A DNA stretch of 27,301 bases from Verrucomicrobia bacterium UBA1200. GTDB taxonomy: Bacteria; Verrucomicrobiota; Kiritimatiellia; RFP12; UBA1067. Shown here in pieces: positions 24,601-27,301 of the stretch (position 1 is its first letter; each line of letters begins with the position of its first letter). The notes under the pieces are model-generated. The model did no database searches. It was not told the DNA's origin and was given only the letters and a program-made list of their open reading frames with translations. The stretch spans positions 1 to 27,301 of the forward strand of contig DBXY01000024.1 in NCBI GenBank assembly GCA_002309765.1, read 5' to 3'. Made by a program: the position numbers and the translations under genes.

Positions 24601-25345
24601 GCCCAGAGGTACGGCTGGCATAACTCGAAGGCAATACGAACTTGCCGCCATTACTGAAATCAGGTGCCTTGACCAGACGATAAATGGCAGTGTCGGGGTT
24701 GACCACCACCCGGCAGTCGGCGGCGGGTTTCATGGTGGCGAAACAGACAATTCCGGAAACGTCTGGGTTAAAACCGCCTACTGTGTCGGCGGTAGGGTCG
24801 CCAAAGATGAAGTTCTCCTCGTCGAATTTAACCATGCTGCCGCCGTTAATGGAGATGCCGATCGGGTAACTGTTTGAGAACGCGGAATTACCGTTCGGCC
24901 CGTAACCGCCGTAAGTATCGCCGTAAGTAATGGTAACATAATGCCAACCAGAATTTATGTTTATGGTCGTCTCTTCCTTTTTGGTGTAGGTGTTATTAAT
25001 CAGAACCCAGGTACCATCGATGCAAATCCCCATATAGTCATCAAAACCTTGGGTGATTTTCCAAGTACCAGATTGGGAGGAGGTGACGTTTACCCAAGCA
25101 TCGATACGATTCTGCGACTGGCCGAGCAGCGTCTTGCCGGTGCCGATATAGGTATTCAGGTTATCAATTAGGTAAGTTCCGCCAGTGTACTCCCGTAATG
25201 TCATATTGACAAAGTTGTTGTCCCCCAAAGCATTACGATTGGTACCGTATCCCAAATGCCGGAACGCCATCGTTCCATCAGCAAACGCCGCACCGGTAGC
25301 AATGCCCATCGTCAAAGAAATAGCCCAAAACGCCTGCGTTTTCAT
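21605..25345 (-). CDS. Large secreted protein: duplicated PA14-like module plus β-helical C-terminal half
   Basis: 1,246 residues with signal peptide (cleavage near AFA-DG, residue 22) and AGGAGG before the ATG. Residues about 25-303 and 304-585 are two copies of one module (FRHLGYGTNR / FRHLRYPTSR, then GTWKITQGFDDYMGICIDG / GAWSIDQAFDDYMAIAFDG and GWHYVTITYGDTYGGYG / GWHTFTIIFGDTFGGFG), with a PA14-like pattern. Next come a short ALWTGT...NNW segment and a LamG/concanavalin-like domain at about 690-860 (LEYVSIPHGTYFDTAFPP). From about 870 there are autotransporter-associated β-strand repeats (DTSYTGGTYLIAGKTEML). No β-barrel is present; the protein ends SCGMLMIIR. It is probably exported and sugar-binding, as first gene of the operon. 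Binding target and anchoring are unknown. Confidence 0.82.
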   Translation of the reverse strand: MKTQAFWAISLTMGIATGAAFADGTMAFRHLGYGTNRNALGDNNFVNMTLREYTGGTYLIDNLNTYIGTGKTLLGQSQNRIDAWVNVTSSQSGTWKITQGFDDYMGICIDGTWVLINNTYTKKEETTININSGWHYVTITYGDTYGGYGPNGNSAFSNSYPIGISINGGSMVKFDEENFIFGDPTADTVGGFNPDVSGIVCFATMKPAADCRVVVNPDTAIYRLVKAPDFSNGGKFVLPSSYASRTSGRFQLVQWEQGSLPADIDLDNVFDATGMSAPNVKVEYEPVGNGGSLWVNLNHQEPPMVFRHLRYPTSRSELVQDSSWREMPLEDYTGYAFGCQDLRFLGYYLTRPLPNDQLWTAEVLSWSQNRVDGWVYIPSERAGAWSIDQAFDDYMAIAFDGEWVLTNPTYKIPAAATCEISEGWHTFTIIFGDTFGGFGSDRASPIYVSINGGETLNFIDGGFDFRNPTAGLSGDFVITVPGVAQFCNLNLTAPARLVFDPAKTELRVLNAPTFESGAKIAFPASYANAVSGRYLLMTWENGSLEKNPADFFDATSVNAPNATFSVEPYYNGGRLYVDLDPSFSVVSALWTGTADSDPANPNNWICYDGAGGVVANALPNSGTSVRFSGEVNIQCPVGVELPAYEIVVEDTVTLSADCDWRGLDMSKLTANSTATAPYELLEYVSIPHGTYFDTAFPPDQDTRVVMDVEVVGNIEYWFGCWNTGYRNGAYALGNDGTGGIYCGYGTDGGTSGAVVAPGRNVVELDKNVAKVNSSPIRTLGTSVFKLSYPLLFAQNRKGSVYIPGDQGSPILYSCQIYDNGELVRDFVPALRNADNVVGLYEQVNGRFYIPLGGSATAPDAAVTTTGRTIDLAGHALYLSNSSVSTGIDLTITDSTSNTAAPGELHFDVAADTILENKVSLTGNFKLIKEGNGTYVPEARDTSYTGGTYLIAGKTEMLNNGSNSTIYSPAVYTCPFGVSNGVVNVSSGAILDIRGNFGMYVYRVELDGGTIANSGYDMTSTTLTSFGNVILGDNALLDLSCTWIFYQSNIDLGGHVLSVDIADGKYFKFSNTAIVDGEVKIGNGGTGMFQVISDTVVPTVDFDVNCYLEIKNPLTVRNFTNRKDGGWGWSSATTKVLGTFTPVSDYFSSVELQDGSTINLCGKTGVWSVKSLDTARTTYYTTFANGAMVYVDLSGRELHNGDKIIEWEEAPDANVVFARSPNDVRNYKLVRTSDGVYCSCGMLMIIR

Positions 25346-25388
25346 CTTTGCCTCCTATTAACTAACACTTTTCCCTAAAGACAAAACA

Positions 25389-25417
25389 ATAATAACACAG
25401 CTCCACGCCCTCCGCAA
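25389..25417 (-). promoter_or_regulatory. Promoter of the carbohydrate operon
   Basis: On the minus strand TTGCGG (25412-25417) and TATTAT (25389-25394) are 17 bp apart, with a leader of about 35-40 nt before the start of the large surface protein gene. The next gene downstream on this strand without a close neighbour is beyond the terminator at 12160, so this may drive the whole 13-kb unit. Confidence 0.55.
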
Positions 25418-25418
25418 G

Positions 25419-25446
25419 AGTAAAAGTCCGCTCACGGAATTTTACT
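25419..25446. promoter_or_regulatory. Inverted repeat just upstream of the -35 box: operator or terminator
   Basis: AGTAAAA-G-TCCG (25419-25430), a CTCA loop and CGGA-A-TTTTACT (25435-25446) form an 11-pair dyad with one mismatch. It lies between the metallophosphoesterase stop (25475) and the operon promoter, touching the -35 region. A further short palindrome GTAAAGTTTAC lies at 25461-25471. The site could be an activator or repressor site or a weak terminator for the upstream pair. Confidence 0.4.
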
Positions 25447-25474
25447 ATATAAAAATACGAGTAAAGTTTACCCG

Positions 25475-27025
25475 TTATCGTGTTCCGTCTTGTTTTGCGG
25501 AAACATCAATCACCATCAACTCGGGATGGTTGAAAAATCGCGGCAAAGGTGTTGATTCACGCGCTAGCCCGCGTGAGACGAGCATTTCGGTTGAAGCCGA
25601 AAGTAAATATGATCCGCCCGAATAGTGCGGCAACAATCTGCGGTCGTTACACGCTGGCCCGCAAAGGCCAACGTTAAATCCCGGAATACGCCACTGGCCG
25701 CCATGGAGATGCCCGGCGACGATAAGGTCGAAATCGAACTGTCGGTAAATGTCCGCGTATTCGGGACGGTGGGTAAGCAATACTCGCAAATGTTTTGGAT
25801 TGGATTTCGCGTAAGCGGACACCAGCTGTTCCCGCCAAGCGTCGTCCAAAATATACGTCGGATCGTCCACCCCGCAAAAATCAATGGGTGTACCCTTCAA
25901 CGTGACAGTGCGCGCGTCACCCTCAAGCACAGTTACGCCATTACCCCGAAGCCAACGCTTTATCTCATCGACACCGCCGCTCCAATATTCGTGATTGCCC
26001 GTGACGTAAAAGCACGGGAACTTATCAGAAAGTCTTTCGATAACACATTGAGCGTTCCCGTCGGACAAACGGTCATCAAAAATATCTCCGGCTAACAGTA
26101 CTGCGTCGGGATTGACCCGCCTGACTGCGTCCACGAGCAGTTCCTGTGCGGGGTAACCGTAGCTGCAGGAATGCAGATCGGTGACTAGCACGAAACGAAT
26201 GGCACCCGCCTTTATCTTGCCGCCTGCAATCGCTACAGAATGTGTCTCGACTTGCGGCAGCTCGTACCATACCCCAAGTGCCGAAAAAAGTGACATAAGG
26301 ACAAACATGACCCGATGCGCCCACGAACCGGATTTCCCAATCCGATGCCAGAGTGATGTCATTGATGAGAGCTTCCAAAGAAACGCCAGATGCGCTACAT
26401 AAAGGGGTGTGACGGCAAGAACACGCCAACATCCTGCCTCACCCGCCCATGCTTCGCAAACGCCGGCAACGAACAAATACGGACCGAACACCAGCATTAA
26501 GAATGACGCCGCTAACATTGTCGCGGCATTGCTCCTACAATCGAACATCTCCGGAAATGTCCACATCACGGCAATCAGCGAGACGCCCCACGCGATTCCG
26601 ACAAACCCTAGTCTTGGTAGCTTTCGCCGAGCGGATTCCGATGCGGCCCACTTATTCGTTGACGGCAAGAAAAGCGGCAACAAGGGGCCTACAAATGGGA
26701 GACATACAACGGCAAGAGTTACCATGAGATCAATGAAATCATCTTGCGCACCCAGAGTCTCAACATTGCACGAAAAAATTTTGCATACGCAATCATTCGC
26801 AAACCACGTCAAAAGCACAACTGCGGGCCAACGTATGGCTGCGAACCATGCCAGCACTGCCGATAAGGTGAAAGCAATGCAACAGGCATAGGCTGCCACA
26901 GGAGCTACGATCCACAAACCGGATTCCTGCGCAAGGCAAAAAAGCAGGAAAAGCAATGACATGAAAAGCATTCCCGCCATTGCAAAACCAAGTGATTTCG
27001 GCCGCGGCAAATTCACATTGAGCAT
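25475..27025 (-). CDS. Polytopic membrane protein with C-terminal metallophosphoesterase domain (YkuE/YaeI-like)
   Basis: 516 residues from the ATG at 27025, preferred over a GTG four codons upstream because GTGGGTG lies just before it. The N-terminal 260 residues hold about seven or eight hydrophobic membrane segments. From about residue 280 the calcineurin-like phosphoesterase motifs follow in order: VTDLHSCSYGYP, LLAGDIFDD, VTGNHEYW, LLTHRPEY and VAGHLHGGQWRIPG. YkuE/YaeI-type enzymes are two-metal phosphoesterases; some cleave UDP-2,3-diacylglucosamine or other lipid-linked phosphates. The first metal motif has D-L-H as usual. The natural substrate cannot be read. It follows the small lipoprotein gene by 27 bp and is likely co-transcribed with it. 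Confidence 0.88.
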   Translation of the reverse strand: MLNVNLPRPKSLGFAMAGMLFMSLLFLLFCLAQESGLWIVAPVAAYACCIAFTLSAVLAWFAAIRWPAVVLLTWFANDCVCKIFSCNVETLGAQDDFIDLMVTLAVVCLPFVGPLLPLFLPSTNKWAASESARRKLPRLGFVGIAWGVSLIAVMWTFPEMFDCRSNAATMLAASFLMLVFGPYLFVAGVCEAWAGEAGCWRVLAVTPLYVAHLAFLWKLSSMTSLWHRIGKSGSWAHRVMFVLMSLFSALGVWYELPQVETHSVAIAGGKIKAGAIRFVLVTDLHSCSYGYPAQELLVDAVRRVNPDAVLLAGDIFDDRLSDGNAQCVIERLSDKFPCFYVTGNHEYWSGGVDEIKRWLRGNGVTVLEGDARTVTLKGTPIDFCGVDDPTYILDDAWREQLVSAYAKSNPKHLRVLLTHRPEYADIYRQFDFDLIVAGHLHGGQWRIPGFNVGLCGPACNDRRLLPHYSGGSYLLSASTEMLVSRGLARESTPLPRFFNHPELMVIDVSAKQDGTR

Positions 27026-27052
27026 ATTTTCACCCACATCAATGCAAACGCT

Positions 27053-27208
27053 TTAAGGTTCACCTTGCGTTGTCATCCAAATGGCGGTCGGGCCGTCTTC
27101 GTCACCGCCGATTATTCCTATGGACTCGGCATCCTTCTTGCCGCCATAACACCCAGCCATTCCCAAAAAAACCGCCGCAATCACAACAAACATTATTAGC
27201 TTCTTCAT
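27053..27208 (-). CDS. 51-residue lipoprotein with a decarboxylase-β-subunit-like motif
   Basis: A short gene with GGAG 7 bases before the ATG at 27208; another ATG six bases upstream is too close to that site. Residues 1-19 are a lipoprotein signal ending in the lipobox LGMAGC, so C20 would be lipidated. The mature part is only about 32 residues and contains ESIGIIGGDEDGPTAIW. This is nearly the SIGIIGGADGPTAI signature I know from OadB/MmdB/GcdB, the membrane subunits of sodium-pumping decarboxylases, with one extra acidic residue. No other part of such a subunit is present. Function unknown; probably co-transcribed with the metallophosphoesterase gene. Coding status rests on start signal, lipobox and motif. 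Confidence 0.7.
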   Translation of the reverse strand: MKKLIMFVVIAAVFLGMAGCYGGKKDAESIGIIGGDEDGPTAIWMTTQGEP

Positions 27209-27270
27209 TTCCATGCTCCCGTTTTTTGTCCAAACGCAACACCTCTTCTTCTGTCATCATTCTCTCCCTT

Positions 27271-27297
27271 CTTTGCGTCCTCTGCGTTCTTTGCGGC
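27271..27297. repeat. Three degenerate 9-bp repeats (CTTTGCGTC type)
   Basis: CTTTGCGTC, CTCTGCGTT and CTTTGCGGC follow each other without gaps at the window's right edge. Similar 'CTTTGCGTTCTTTGCGG' strings occur as dispersed intergenic repeats in many bacterial genomes. The array may continue past the edge. Confidence 0.5.
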
Positions 27298-27301
27298 TAA
27301 A

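Noticed and set aside
21605..25345. Classical type V autotransporter
   Set aside because: No C-terminal β-barrel domain or terminal aromatic residue; only the passenger-type repeats are present.
27053..27208. Fragment of a decayed oxaloacetate decarboxylase β-subunit gene
   Set aside because: Only the signature is present; the signal peptide, lipobox, ribosome site and clean stop form a complete small gene, and no transmembrane parts of OadB are nearby.
1..27301. CRISPR array, rRNA genes, prophage or plasmid replication genes
   Set aside because: No regularly spaced direct repeats, rRNA-like segments, phage structural genes or replication proteins were seen.

Overview
The window looks like a chromosomal piece of a GC-rich, Gram-negative-type bacterium. 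The housekeeping genes, the Cys4 zinc-ribbon L32, the dense glycoside-hydrolase content and a long secreted β-strand-repeat protein fit a Kiritimatiellota/Verrucomicrobiota-like gut or rumen anaerobe. That placement is inference from gene content; no marker gene was searched against a database.

Left part (1-3735). A GC-rich minus-strand gene runs off the left edge and encodes a secreted three-module enzyme: a discoidin-like domain, a zincin-like 'basic secretory protein' domain with HEFGH, and a GH92 α-mannosidase domain. Behind its promoter lie an elaborate palindrome and an IS30-family transposase relic that has lost part of its DNA-binding region. The block ends at a tRNA-Val(UAC) gene with its own promoter and terminator.

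Central part (3810-12130). A minus-strand pair (zinc-ribbon protein, then a TrmH-family RNA methyltransferase) diverges from a plus-strand housekeeping run: rsmD, coaD, DUF177/yceD, rpmF, plsX, metG, a coiled-coil membrane protein, a YhcH/YiaL-family protein and a small unknown protein. Several of these genes overlap stop-to-start. Divergent promoters lie at 5040-5069 and 5142-5170, and the rsmD promoter is so close to the ATG that its message should be leaderless or nearly so. A hairpin at 12160-12194 ends this run and the convergent run that follows.

Right part (12175-25417). A minus-strand carbohydrate cluster reads, in transcription order: a 1,246-aa secreted protein with a duplicated PA14-like module and a β-helical C-terminal half; a GH97+GH43 fusion; a zinc MDR dehydrogenase; an amidohydrolase-family lactonase; a secreted GH120 β-xylosidase-like β-helix enzyme with a CBM6-like insert; an aldo/keto reductase resembling L-fucose / D-threo-aldose 1-dehydrogenase; and a membrane-anchored protein of unknown role. 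Gaps are 34 bp or less, or the genes overlap, so this is probably one operon. The proposed job is to release xylose-, arabinose- or fucose-type sugars outside the cytoplasm and oxidise them non-phosphorylatively (aldose to lactone to aldonate). No SusC/SusD pair or other transporter is present.

Right edge (25475-27301). A minus-strand pair: a 51-aa lipoprotein followed by a polytopic membrane protein with a C-terminal metallophosphoesterase domain. The lipoprotein carries a near copy of the 'SIGIIGG-DGPTAI' signature of the β subunit of sodium-pumping decarboxylases, which is the most puzzling small feature of the window.
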